Positions 45,048 to 56,350 are shown, numbered from the stretch's first letter. The stretch is 64,000 nucleotides of DNA from Siphonodentalium dalli (GCA_032622095.1 CP136065.1:20696134-20760133); one strand, 5' to 3'. The notes: generated by a model not told the origin, from the letters alone. Made by a program: numbers and translations.

Positions 45048-45680
45048 TATAATATATATTTTCGGACTTCTGTCTGTCTGTTTGTCTGTTAGCTATGGCC
45101 TGGAAAACTGTCGGACGGATTGAGCCCAAACTTCCTATCTAAGGGTAAAATTCCAGATGGAATGTCATCGCACCGCTTCTGAGAACGTCAGAGCACTCAT
45201 TCTCCACCCCCCCCCCGCCACCACAATGGGTAGTTCATGGGTTAATCGCGTGATAGTTAAAGAGCGTTCGTATCCGCAGTGTCGTTGATAAAGAGCGTGT
45301 ATGTGTCCAGACATGAGCGTGTTGTGTCTGTGTACAGACAAGATGGTGTTGTGTGATTCTGTGTTCGTACTTAGGGGTTCCTGGGAATGGGGGAGAATTT
45401 CATCGGGTCAGTTTTTCCACCCATGGTGACCTTCACCTTGAAACGGGTACCCACTACCCACAAATGATCTAATATATATTTTGGGACTTCTGTCTGTTTG
45501 TTTGTCTGTTTTCTATGGCCGGGAAAAACTGCTGGACGGATTTCGACGAAATTTGATACCTACGGGTAATTTTGTCCGGGGAGTGTTTTGGACGGGTCAA
45601 ATCGTGACTCCGACCTGACGTTGACCTTCAAAATGGTCAATTCAAGGTCAAAGCCCGGACGAAGTCGGGTCACCTGCTAG
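45048..45680 (+). mobile_element. Two further Helitron-like segments HN5 and HN6
   Basis: HN5 starts TATAATATATATTTTCGGAC after CTAG. A second start-like TAATATATATTTTGGGAC near 45471 marks HN6. The chain ends with hairpin CCCGGACGAAGTCGGG, TCACCTG and CTAG (45677-45680), followed by T. HN5 lacks an evident 3' hairpin, so it may be truncated by HN6. Confidence 0.7.
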
Positions 45681-45935
45681 TCTTATTTAAAACAAATCTG
45701 TCATCTGATGTAACTACCTAATTCCCATGATACATAATTGGTTGTTGGGTGTTGCTAATTGAATTTCTCATTAAGTCCGAGTTATTCAAAATTCTGATTG
45801 CCAATATATATAGACAGCAGTGTTGTACGTAATCAATATACATGAATATGGTTCTCTTAGGTTGTGATTTAGCTTCCCCCACACACGAAAATTTCGACGG
45901 TGGACATAGGAAAGGGTTCTGAAAAGTGTTTGGGT
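45681..45935. other. Unassigned short stretch
   Basis: Flanking DNA of the Helitron-like chain; nothing recognised. Confidence 0.4.
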
Positions 45936-45939
45936 GTTA

Positions 45940-46350
45940 TTTTGAACAACTATAAACGGATTTCAAAGATTTTTGGTATATGCGGTCACAAGGGCAAGAT
46001 CGGAACGGAGTTCGCAAGCCCTGCAGGGCCGACCAGAGATTTACACCAAGTTACGGCCCTTTTATTGTAAATTTTTTAGCATTTAGCACCCACTAAAAAA
46101 TGTACAGGGGTTATTTCGTAATATTATGGACGGATTTCAAAAATTGCTGGTATGTGAGTTCACGAAAGGAGTATCTGAAACAAGTTCGCAAACTAGGCCC
46201 GGTCATACATTTTTTACCAGAGTTTCGGTGTCATTTTGTTGGCATTTAGCACCCACGAAAAATTGTCCAGGGTTTATTTGGAACAATTATCAACGGATTT
46301 GATCCGGCTTTACATTTTTACCAGAGTTACAACTTTTTGACTGTAATTCT
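45940..46350. repeat. About 170-bp tandem repeat, three copies
   Basis: ACGGATTTCAAAGATTTTTG at 45956, ACGGATTTCAAAAATTGCTG at 46129 and CAACGGATTTGATCCGG at 46291 mark units. AGCATTTAGCACCCACTAAA and its GGCATTTAGCACCCACGAAA version recur in phase. Confidence 0.75.
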
Positions 46351-46751
46351 TTTTGCATTGCAAATCTCAAACAAATATAACTGATTTAAATTATTTTTTA
46401 ACATCCCAAACTTGCCAACCTGGGCGGGGGAATACCGCTGTCGGCGACTGCTTATTTTTTCTATAATATGAATTTTAAACATTGTTCAATATATTCTTAG
46501 TTTTACAGTTGCCAGCTTCTCTTCTCCAGGTATATTGAAAGCGCATTTGCTTTGTTGGTTCACATTCTCATAACGATTATTGCAAATTCAGGTATAATTT
46601 GTGTTTTAAAATGGATATGAAGAATCGGCCCTACATTGTTGTCTTTACTAGAATTGCAGTGATCACTATTCGCTATGAGCCTGACGTGGTGCAAAGACGT
46701 AAATTTCTATTGCAGTGGGTCATATAACATCAAAGGCTTCGGCGTAATTAC

Positions 46752-46819
46752 ATCCCGGGGCTCTTATTGGTTTGTCTAGCCATGTATCCCGGGGCTCTTA
46801 TTGGTTTGTCTAGCCATGT
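46752..46819. repeat. Perfect 34-bp tandem duplication
   Basis: ATCCCGGGGCTCTTATTGGT plus TTGTCTAGCCATGT occurs twice without change, then once more in part. It begins the open frame 46767-47147, which otherwise contains repeat T sequence and no known domain. Confidence 0.9.
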
Positions 46820-46989
46820 ATCACGGGGAAATGAAGCCATTGCACATTATTATGCTACAGTAAAACAGATAACATGCTACACTATCAAAGGAATGGGTAC
46901 TCACACAGTTGGGCACGAGAACAGCTTAGAGAAGGCAAAAACAGTTCGTGGATCGGATGGAAGTCGGCACATGCGCCACTGGTCACGTG

Positions 46990-47125
46990 ACTGGTGGCCA
47001 TCGCCCAGGCACGTGGCGACATGCGATTGGGGCATCTTTGGTCAAATTTTACAACAGTTGAAAGTGGCATGTCTGACACACCAGTTGGAAGTTTCACTCC
47101 AAAAAAGGGTTAGTTTTATTTTCCA
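46990..47125 (+). repeat. Dispersed repeat T, copy 2
   Basis: CAACAGTTGAAAGTGGCATG, TCTGACACACCAGTTGGAAG and TTTCA match, diverged, CAACAGTTTAGAATGTCATG and CTGATACAACACAAGTTTGA at 52640-52700. Confidence 0.5.
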
Positions 47126-47204
47126 ACCATGCAGTATATGCTTTTAAAGGCCCATTGAATGTTCGAACCTCCAGATCATTTTATATAAAATATATGCCAT
47201 AGTA

Positions 47205-48441
47205 CAGTCGGGGAGAGCTTTCCGATGAATGCAACAAGCCATATTTCCGACTAAATCCTGAAAATTTATGTGAATAATGAGTTACGCAATATATTTGCTT
47301 GGTGCTGTAGCAATAAGTTAGTGATCAATACTAAAAAAAGCGACTATATGCTAATACACCCAGAGAACAATGATGACAAATGGAACTTTATAAAGGTTTA
47401 CTTAAATAATAAGGAACTAAACAAGATAGGAAATCTTGAGCACGAATCCTCCACAAAATTCTTAGGAATCCATATAGATGAAAACCTGACTTTCAAAAAA
47501 CATGTGTCCTCTGTTTGTTCAAAAATGGTGAATGCCATATACCACATCAATAAAGTTAAACACTTCTTTCCTGGTAGCGCACTTAAAACATTATATTATG
47601 CTCTAATACAAAGCCATCTCGTCTACGGTGTTCAAATATGGGGACACGTCCCTGCGGTCAAAAATAAATTCATGCTTCAAAAACGCGCGATACGAGTTTT
47701 ATGTAATAAGAAATATAGAAGCCACACAGAACCTCTCTTTAAAAAAGAAAATATACTCAAAATCTACGACATCCACAAAGTACAAGCGGCTGTTTTCATG
47801 CATGATTGGTATCATATGCGCTTTTAAAACAACCAAGAACATCTTGGTCCCAACAACTACCATTCCATTCTTTTCCAACTATATGGAACAACTTAGATAA
47901 CGAATTGACATCATACCAATCCAGACACACATTCAAACGGCGTTTACATGCCGATTGCATTACAAAATATGCTGCAACAATTAAATGCAACAATCAAAGA
48001 TGTCCCGACTGTGTGGTAGCTCGTCAATAAGTGACTTCCCCTATATCGCAATCCTCAACCTCACTCAGCACATTCCTACTCGACTTACAAGGAACATCCC
48101 ACTGACAAGAAAGAGACAAACCATCGAGTAACCAATAAGCGATTTATCTAGACGTATACCCTCCATGTATATAACCCAGTTAAATGCAACCATTGTGTGA
48201 TACATAATTATATAGCCGTGCATTGTACAAGAAATCTTGACCGCCTATCGTAACATCTTTTCTTCTTTAAGTGGGTGGCAGTAAGACAGTCTAGTCTGAC
48301 TATGCCACCCCCTCAAATATACAATATAATATTTGTCAAATGTATTATGCATTAATATGTGTATATTGAAATAAAATATCCTATCCTATCCTATCCCATA
48401 ATTCTGTTGTGGTTAGAAGTCGATTAATTAGAGCATTACTG
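47205..48441 (+). mobile_element. TA-flanked mariner-like MITE M, copy 1, hosting a LINE
   Basis: TA at 47203-47204 and 48442-48443. The right end CCCATAATTCTGTTGTGG...GCATTACTG matches the terminus of M copy 2 (59559-59700). ATATTTCCGACTAAATCCTG near 47250 matches its centre. The left arm (CAGTCGGGGAGAGC) starts CAG but does not match copy 2's CAGTAATGCCC, so it is rearranged. Confidence 0.6.
47264..48398 (+). mobile_element. 5'-truncated LINE with (TATCC)n tail
   Basis: A 185-codon frame (47270-47827) gives the end of a non-LTR reverse transcriptase: WCCSNKLVINTKKSDYMLI, STKFLGIHIDENLTFKKHV, then LKTLYYALIQSHLVYGVQIW and LQKRAIRVLC. After a frameshift near 47810 another frame continues with FPTIWNNLDNELTSYQSRHT and FKRRLHADC to about 48030. 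A 3' UTR follows, ending in AATAAAATATCCTATCCTAT repeats. The catalytic domain is absent (5' truncation). The (TATCC)n tail and motif style suggest a CR1/L2/Daphne-type lineage. Known members of those groups end in short microsatellites. Confidence 0.85.
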
Positions 48442-48865
48442 TATATGCAATTTGAAAGAGGAAGCTCCAAAACATTGTATTATCAACTTATCCGGTGTAA
48501 TAAACTGTGAACATGTTGTATTTTGTTGAGATATCGACGTGTGTTCTGTGTCCAAGTTTCAATATTTTCAATGGAAGGGGAATAACTCTATATCTTAAGA
48601 TATGGAGTTATTCCCTTTCCTTTGAAATTAAATTTTTTTTTTTGAATTATTTTGCATTATGGGAGCCATAACAGGGGGGTTGTTTCTATAATTTCAGCTT
48701 TTTTCTATTTGTTGTAGGCACCTTCTGAGACACAGACGTCGCAAATGGTGATGAATTATTATATTTTAATCATATTTTATGGCATATATTATTATTAAAA
48801 CCGTAGATCAAGGCACTATAAAAAAAAATAATAATCGGAGACTCGAAAATTAAGTGGGCCTTTAA

Positions 48866-50660
48866 CAATTCCTATTCTAAATGGATTATCCCGTCGCTTA
48901 TAAAAGTATCTATTTGAATAGCCTATTATTCATCTGAGTGATGGCCATGAAATATAAGCAGACGACAGACAGAAAAACATAATATAAGGGCAGAAAGATT
49001 CATGTTCATTGGTGAGAAGTGCTCAGATAATGAGTGCAACAAACGAATATTTCCCAAGTGAGCTGCTCGTAAATGAGTATTCAGACAGGGGGTGGTGTCT
49101 GCAAAAAAAATCCGTATATAGGGCCGTACCAGAGGCCGAAAAAATCGTGCTTGTAATTTTTTTCCAAAATGGGTTTTTTTTTCTTCAAACAATTTACAAG
49201 TACTGACCATGTAATGTTGTTTGTAAGCATGTTAGTACCATGCTTGTTGGTATAGGTCTATATAGGCAGCTATAGTGACTCTTTAGCCTCAGATTTAGCA
49301 ACATTCTGGATTTCACAGGATCCCAGCCCACTTCACAGTGGACCACTGTAATAGCGTTCAGGAAACTTATGATCAACGCCTGCGTTATCAGATGGATTTA
49401 ATATGTGACTGTCAGATACTTTCGAAAAGCGCCCCCGATAACAACTATTATAACATTTCAGGCCTATGCCCCCCCCCCCCCGACGACAGCCGACACTCAC
49501 AATTAATGGTAATTATCAGTGATTATCAGAAAATGCAGCAAAACATGTGTACATTTACATGTACCAATCAGTACCAATAGGCACAATTATTAATATTTTG
49601 CCTATTGTTACAAGTCAACAAAGGACAATTACTCTGGCGTGCATTGATGGGCGAAACCTGGGATATGTGCATATTCGTTCGCTGATGCTGGTCTATATAT
49701 TACCCGTACCAAAGAACATCAAAATCTGTTAACCCATGGTTGAGTTATAATAATGCAAAATGTGTTTATGGATGGAATAGGCCGGTAACTCTGGTATGCA
49801 TTGACATGCGAAACCTGTGATATGCAGCAATATGTGCATACATCCTTACCTTATCCGTTCTTCTGAAATATATTATAGATATTTTTCGTTTGTTTAAAAG
49901 TCACGCTTCCAGTTTCTGTGATGCCAACAACCTTTTTAGACTTCCCGCACGTGGCCCGCAATGAAACTGTCATGATTTTTTTTCACTGACAGACCACTTA
50001 TAGTCATAAATACCCACTATTGACATCAATGTACGGCCCAGACATTTCCATCAGACATATTTCTAAATTGACATGGGTGTTTTTCATAATTTCAAACTTA
50101 GTCAAGTCAGCCATTTTGGAACTCCACGAAGCACAACTCATCAGGGCGCCAATCTGCCATGTTCAAGATGTTTGCACTACGCCTACGCCACTAGCCTGAC
50201 TAGTCCTAGTCTATAATCAATGTTATTATAGCCTTTATACCTTGTACTTACTGATTTCAGATATAAATTCTTTGAACAAAATTCAACAAATCCACTTGTT
50301 TTGTTCCTTTATTTTCATTTTTTTCACGCCGTCTATAAGGATGTCCCCGGGCCGACATTTTGACACCGCGCGATGTGAACTTGTGTTGCACGTGACACCA
50401 AATCTCAAAACTGCGCATGCGCAAGATTTAAGATATTTTACATGACAACAAGGGACCCTACAAACACACAATAAACAAATTAATTACACAAAAAAAACGA
50501 AAACATTTCAGAGCGGGGACTTTTATTAGAAACGAGTTTTATTGGGGTTTTAGGTACCCGGAAAGACGTTCCAGCACCGATTACGACCGGGGACGTCCCC
50601 GGTTGGCAGATGTCCCCGGATTGAAGGTTTTTAACTGAAAAAGGTCCCCGGTGGTCGGTC
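48866..50660. other. Unassigned stretch
   Basis: No convincing exon. CATTGATGGGCGAAACCTG at about 49642 and CATTGACATGCGAAACCTG at about 49799 are a short diverged duplication. GTCCCCGG words cluster at 50343-50655. A C run sits near 49470. Confidence 0.4.
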
Positions 50661-50675
50661 ATTACTAGTCCACCC

Positions 50676-50810
50676 TCTCACACACACACACACACACACA
50701 CATCCAACGGACACACACACTCCCTCACACACACATACACACCCACACACACACCCTCACACACCCTCACACACACACACCCTCACACCCCCCCCCCCCA
50801 CACACACACA
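50676..50810. repeat. (CA)n microsatellite with C runs
   Basis: CACACA tracts interrupted by CCCTCA words, ending in A immediately before the TC start of a Helitron-like element. Confidence 0.9.
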
Positions 50811-51058
50811 TCTCATATATATTTTGAAGACCTCTGTCTGTCTGTCTGTTTGTCTGTCATTTATACAAATCTACGATTCTCGACCGATCGGGACGAAACT
50901 TGGTACGTGTGTGTAGTTTGACCAGGCGGTGGACGTTGTCGTTTTGGCGAGCCCGTGCTACGCCCGTGCGGCGCCCGTGCAGCGCATGCGCAGACGAGAT
51001 CTCGGAAACGGGTGGAGCTATCGACTTGAAATTTGCTATGTGAATGTATCTTGCCCGG
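50811..51058 (+). mobile_element. Helitron-like element HN7, 3' truncated
   Basis: TCTCATATATATTTTGAAG start, (CTGT)n, then ATTTATACAAATCTACGATT, TCTCGACCGATCGGGACGAA and ACGGGTGGAGCTATCGACTT, as in HN1. It stops at CTTGCCCGGG without a CTAG end. Confidence 0.75.
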
Positions 51059-51235
51059 GTTATCACAACAAACGTACATAGTATGCAGGTGTAAAACTTT
51101 ATTCAACAATATATCTATGTGACATATTCAGTAATCAATGGTTCCATATATGAGTGTTCTGTAATAACATACCCGAGATATCATAGCTTTATAAAATTTA
51201 TCACTCACCGCCATTTATAAAAATCAATTACACAC

Positions 51236-51573
51236 CAAGCCTGATTTAGTGTAACTGTCATTTGCAGAATGAGGTCCCCAGAGGGAGAATTTAGTGACGC
51301 TATTCCACACACCGGGCTAGCATCATCAAATTCACCCTCTTGCCACCTCATTCTGTATGCCCCCTTTTTAGAGAGAGTGTTTGTGGGGTGGGGGGGCTAA
51401 CCCCGGGATTCTCGAATGGGCCTCATCTGCTATTGGATAATTAGACTCAGATTGAAGTTCCCAAATGGTGAATATTGTGATGTACACCCAGCGGGAATCT
51501 CGATTATGCAATGTGTCGTCTGCCTCTGGGGACCTTGTTTTGCAAATGACAGGCACTTTAAACTCAGGCAGGA
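51236..51573. mobile_element. MITE with 36-45-bp inverted ends
   Basis: TGTCATTTGCAGAATGAGGT and CCCCAGAGG on the left match the inverse of CCTCTGGGGACCTTGTTTTG and CAAATGACAG on the right. The similarity extends outward to AGCCTGA/TCAGGCAGG. About 240 bp lie between. Noncoding. Confidence 0.65.
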
Positions 51574-51697
51574 TTGTGTTAGCTCACTATGAAACGCTTC
51601 CACATATAAATACGACTGTTGACAAGATATAGGTGTGTAAGTGACTTCGGTTAACATATTTCGAGGTTTTGAAATTTTAACGCCAAAATCTCATTAA

Positions 51698-52060
51698 CCC
51701 TTTACCCAACAAAACGGCCAAAAACGCCCAAATAAACCTTCAACAGCCTAAAATATCATCGGTCTGTCTCAATAACACCACACAAATATTGATATCATTG
51801 GAACCGGTTCATTGACCACATTGTGATGGTTACAGTTATGCCCTGTGCCAATGCATTCTCTTATATATGCGAGTCGACCATATAATTTTTTCTTACATTT
51901 TTTAACAATTTTTATAATATTTTTCTACATTCTTTGACAATTTTATCATTTTAAATATGTGTTAAGCCAATGCATTCTCTTATATATGCGAGGCGACCTA
52001 TGGTCGACTCGCATATATAAGAGAATGCATTGGCACAGGGCCGTTCTGTTGGGTAAAGGG
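51698..52060. mobile_element. TTAA MITE family P, copy 2 (contains element E)
   Basis: TTAA at 51694-51697 and 52061-52064. Inverted ends CCCTTTACCCAACAAAACGG and CCGTTCTGTTGGGTAAAGGG. Element E copy 4 fills 51841-52040. Confidence 0.85.
51841..52040. mobile_element. Palindrome-ended element E, copy 4 (deleted form)
   Basis: The left end has only one palindrome arm (CCCTGTGCCAATGCATTCTC to GTCGACCAT). The right palindrome at about 51967-52034 is complete. The middle is shorter and AT-rich. Internal deletion derivative. Confidence 0.8.
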
Positions 52061-52559
52061 TTAAAAAACATGTTCGACGTCTCTTTTGTTTTACTAATAT
52101 CCGAGATGAAGTATTGGAATAGCTCATTAGTCTAATAGCTTGCTGATATACATTTGGAAAAATTAAACAAAACCAATGTTGACATTGCCAGGGGAGATAT
52201 TCTGCCGCCATTTTCAAGAGGATTATGACGTAGATTCACGGCACTGGAGACGTCCAGATAAATCTGATATCCCGATATGTGATATATCTCACTGACTGCA
52301 AACGACGTTTTGAAACAATGTGCCCGAAAAAATAGAAACCTTTATTTTTACCATTGAACCAAATATCTTCCGGTATCGAAATGCACATAGTAGTGTCGTG
52401 GTGTTAAATCGGAGGGGGCACATTTAAACTTACAGGGTTCATAGTGACTTGCCAATGAAACGTGAAACACGTTGCTCAGCATAACCATCTTCATGATGAC
52501 GTGCATATGTTTTACACTGTCTATATGTCTAGGTGTTCATCGGTTGAATGTAACTGATG

Positions 52560-52900
52560 TATACGGCCCATGGTTCATGGACATGGCGACAAGGGGTGTG
52601 GGGTTTGTCTCACGGTCTCACCCTCCTACCAACTTTGAGAAACATTTTTCAACAGTTTAGAATGTCATGCCTGATACAACACAAGTTTGAAATTTCAGTC
52701 AAAATAACAGGTTGAAATTGTTCTCATCTAGCATGATTTAATAAGTGTGGAATTTGTTGTTTTAGACCAAAACATGCATATTTTCCTACTTCTTGTCAAA
52801 TGTTTAGACAAGAGACATCAGTTGGAAACTGTCCAACTTTAGGGGTGAGGTTGGAAAGTTGAGATTGAGGTAACAGTTTCAAATTTCTAACTCAAGGGGG
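52560..52900 (+). repeat. Dispersed repeat T, copy 3
   Basis: Joins the halves seen separately elsewhere: the CAACAGTTTAGAATGTCATG part (also 46990-47125) and the TTTGTTGTTTTAGACCAAAA part (also 15985-16150). Confidence 0.5.
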
Positions 52901-53049
52901 TGGAATGTATGCAAATGGAATTTCACTTGCGAGTTTGGTCTGGTTCAAGGGTGGCATCAGAATTTTCAAGGTGGACATCCCCAATGGAGACCATCTAGCC
53001 ACGTCCCTGGGCCCACAGTTCAGTCATCTTCCCAGTTCACAGTCATGGA

Positions 53050-53279
53050 CTATTTGTAGAGCTTGCAGCAGTTTCCAACTCCTTGCTCGTATGAAACCCT
53101 CTTGCATCCTGGTGTCTCCATGCATATCACAAGACAATCTTCAAATAAGTAATTTTGTGGATTCACCGTTCCCTTCGGATAACGATTAGAAGTTGATTCT
53201 CGTTGTGCAACCCCAAGTAAGCCTTCCTCAGAGAGAACCCCGGTTTCGTAGTTGTAGAACATTTGTGGTTTTCCAGAAG
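53050..53279 (-). CDS. PAN/Apple domain terminal exon (partial gene)
   Basis: After acceptor TTGTTTCAG the minus strand encodes 75 residues and a TAG. CLVICMETPGCKRVSYEQG followed by VGNCCKLYK carries the PAN/Apple signature: C-x3-C, a P-x-C step, an aromatic strand and a final C-x-LY. Cysteines are at residues 48, 52, 58, 70 and 71 of the exon. PAN/Apple modules bind proteins or sugars in secreted proteins. In lophotrochozoans they often occur with lectin or other extracellular modules. Upstream exons would lie above 53.3 kb. None is recognised. The exon phase equals that of the lectin exon (starts two bases into a codon). Confidence 0.75.
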
Positions 53280-54689
53280 CTGAAACAATGGCATAATCAG
53301 TTGATCATAGTTATCAACACGGAAGCATAATCGGATTCACAAATTACGTTTTACGCAGATATAAGAAAATGTACACCTAGTTCTTTTTGCCAATTTTGAC
53401 CAAAATTAAAGACCGACACTCAGGAAAAAAGAACAAAACAAAACAAACAGACAAATATAGAACAAAAACAAAACAAAACAATTTTTTGCGAAAGGATAAT
53501 AAAACTCTCATTGCTCTCCTCGCAAGATGTCTAGAAATGGCATCTACTGTGATTCCCTTACGTTTGCTAGATTACAATAAAATCTATTTATAATGCAAAT
53601 CTTACAAGTATAGTTCAAAATATGGGAACGTTTTGATGTTCTGACATTGAAAAACAAATGCCGCTAATATACTATAAACACATCAAAAACGTAAGCCCCC
53701 CCCTGATATTTTCGAGGATAATTTCAGATGTGGTAACAAAAATGTGATGAAACTTTTCGAGTTAATCTGTTATATTTGACCGACATATCTTATAACTAAT
53801 GATGTGGCGAATGGCTACACGCTTGAATGTAAACCAATTGAATGGGAAGACTCAACTTTCCAAAAATCACAGAATCACTTAATTCACTTTCACCTATATG
53901 TTGATGTATAAATTAATCTCGTTTAATGTCATTTAAACCCGGAAGCTACAGGGTGTGTGTGGGGGGTGTCTCATACTGTCCCATAATTTTCAATAGTTGA
54001 AAATTTCATTACTCAAATTCCAATAGTTGTACTTATACTTATACATTGATATACTTATCTCATAGCAGTATATTACTCAGTTTATTTTAATTTATCCTGC
54101 AAGGTAGCAATGTAATGTCAATATTACAAGTTAAAACACAGTCATATGAGTAATACATTCCAGAAATGCTCATTACCTGAACACATATATGAAATTGAAA
54201 GCAACGTTCATACTGGTATGTTTTACCAACCATATATTCACGGTCACTATTATATTAGTAATGTCAAACCTCCATATCTTTCTGAGGACAGCTTTCACAA
54301 TATAACAATCATTCAGCATGCATACGTGTTACCATTGTGTGCGTTATAAATTGTGACTCCTTGGAATTTGAATACATATAACTCGTATTCGTTCCTCAAC
54401 CATATTCTGATTATTATCATGTATAATTTACTGCTTGCACAGTGTACCCAATACATGAAACATGGTTCAATGCTATATCATTTTTGTTACTATTGTCTTT
54501 ATTTACACAGCCCATCAGCCCATACTCTTAAAAAGAACATATAGAAATCCAAAATTTTAATTCATAAAGCCAATATTGAAATTTTGCATTACTCAACACC
54601 AAATCCTGTACAGTTGGACATTTTATCAGACCAAATCCTACATAGTTGGACATATTTTAGTTGGAACCCCCTGGCAACGTCCCTGTTTA
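53280..54689. other. Unassigned; possible intron of the PAN gene
   Basis: AT-rich, with CCAAATCCT.TACA.TTGGACAT-like words repeated at about 54600 and 54640. No upstream PAN exon was identified. Confidence 0.35.
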
Positions 54690-55100
54690 TCGTATCACAT
54701 TAAGATTGAATATAGAGGACCTCTAATGAGTCGCAATTCTATAGGAAATGTATTAACCGAGTGTACTACATTCCATACAAGCCGAGACGCGAATCGAATT
54801 TAGAGGACGAAGTTAATAAATTTCTTATAGAACAGCGACGAATTTTATATCCCGTTTATCACATAACACATTTTAGCAAGGAAATCCAATCTCGAAACGG
54901 CTGGGGTTAAAACAATTAATATTGATTTCCTTATAGAGAAAGTAAAGACAGCTTCAAGAAAAAGTGTAGTTCCAATTTAAATGTGGCTTTTCATGTTGAA
55001 AACAACTCGTTCAACCGCCCTTATCAACATATTTATCTCACAATCAATACTATATAACACAATACTAAAATATGAGGCCGGGTTAGGGGGTTAATTATAT
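54690..55100 (+). repeat. Dispersed repeat X, copy 2
   Basis: Counterpart of 41585-41975 in the same orientation, with an insertion at about 54790-54905. Confidence 0.7.
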
Positions 55101-55502
55101 GATAAATATTCACCAGTTGACTTCGCTTGTGGAATCCAAACTGATATTGATTTGGAATCAGTCCACGCACATAGAGATATCTTTATTACCTCCAAGTATA
55201 GGAGAGATCTATATACATGACATATAATTACAGTTGGATTAAAGTGGGCTCCCCTGGTCAGTGTGATGGGCCGTTATTTACAAGTATGGAGAGGTGTTGG
55301 AAACCACGAGAGTGAAGCATATATGCACTTGAATGTTCACTACAGCTTTTGTTGCAGGAAATTCTTATTTGTCCAATAGATATGAAAGTTAGTCGTTACA
55401 ACACGGGTTGATGAACGCCATTCCTGATCATTGTACTGAGAACGTACAGGAACTTCGCAGAATATAGTATTAGTTCCTTGAGGCAGTGGGATATGTGTTC
55501 TG

Positions 55503-56350
55503 TTAGGGTTTCCAGAGAACTTCCGATGAGGTTGCTACCAAGTCATCTTTGGCTAACGACGTAAGGTAAAAATATTCGGGTATGCCGAAACGAGAGATAA
55601 TCTCTTCCCAAAAAGAGTTTCTGATGATGAGAGCGGATGGAAAAGAGCATACGAACAGGGCGTGTTCGATTTCGTTCGAGTACACCGAGTACACTTCGCT
55701 GCAGAGATGACACGCTAAATTGTTGGCATACGTTGTCCTGTTGAGAAGCAGTACTAAGTTTTCGAGATATTTCGACATGTAAGCGTTTCCATGGAGAAGT
55801 TTCCAGACAGTCCAGTTTGAGAGGGGATTAGGGTGAACTTTCCACATAATTCGCAAGGAGGAAATGAACGTTCCCCTGACAACTGCCTTCACAAGAGTTA
55901 TCCACGTTGACAGTTTTGGGAAGACCCCATGGTCCAGGTAGTCGTTCAAATTGTCCAAAATATCGTATTTGGCTAATATGGAGAACATTTCCTGGACAAA
56001 ACCACTGGATTATTGAGACCATAACAACCTTTTGTGCCCATATTTGACATATTTAACAGTTAAAATCATATTATCACTACCAAAACACCATGTATGTTTT
56101 ACTGGACCTCATATAAGTTTTTATGTGTAAGCAATATTTGCTAAGTGGGTGTCTGACCAGGTAACACGTTGTCCGAGACGTAGTGAACACCAAACCTGGC
56201 ACACCAGAATGACAAAAACAAGTCAAAGTGAGATGCCGGCAGGTAGACCAGAGGCCTTTTGGAAAAGTCAAATGAGGATAAGAGCAAAAAACGGCTTAAA
56301 ACATATTTGTCAAAAGAATCGTTCACGCAATACTGCTGGACACAAAACAC
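55503..56350 (-). mobile_element. LINE ORF2 C-terminal remnant
   Basis: The minus frame 55988-55503 (161 residues) contains NLACHLCSEVYSVYSNEIEH, then ALFVCSF and RNSFWEEI. This is the Cys/His zinc-binding tail common at the end of LINE reverse transcriptases (C-x2-C...E-x-x-H-x3-x-C...FW). A shifted frame upstream to about 56350 (FWCARFGVHYVSDNVLPGQ) may be part of the same protein. Frameshifts and stops show it is dead. No 3' tail was identified at 55500. Confidence 0.65.
56084..56118 (+). repeat. Single 32-bp unit related to 58290-58415
   Basis: AACACCATGTATGTTTTACT plus GGACCTCATATAA, identical over most of its length to the tandem unit 2.2 kb downstream. Confidence 0.8.

Larger units (their letters stand above)
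47148..48861 (+). mobile_element. TTAA MITE family C, copy 3 (complete, with nested inserts)
   Basis: TTAA at 47144-47147 and 48862-48865 flank inverted ends AGGCCCATTGAATGTTCGAA and TCGAAAATTAAGTGGGCCT. The right part keeps the conserved hairpin GAATAACTCTATATCTTAAG / ATATGGAGTTATTCC at about 48568-48631. The element is enlarged by a TA-flanked insert (47205-48441). Relation to piggyBac-type transposons is inferred from TTAA. Confidence 0.8.

Noticed and set aside
55503-55988. Host zinc-finger gene
   Set aside because: The Cys/His spacing with E..H and FW fits a LINE reverse-transcriptase tail, and the frame is broken upstream.
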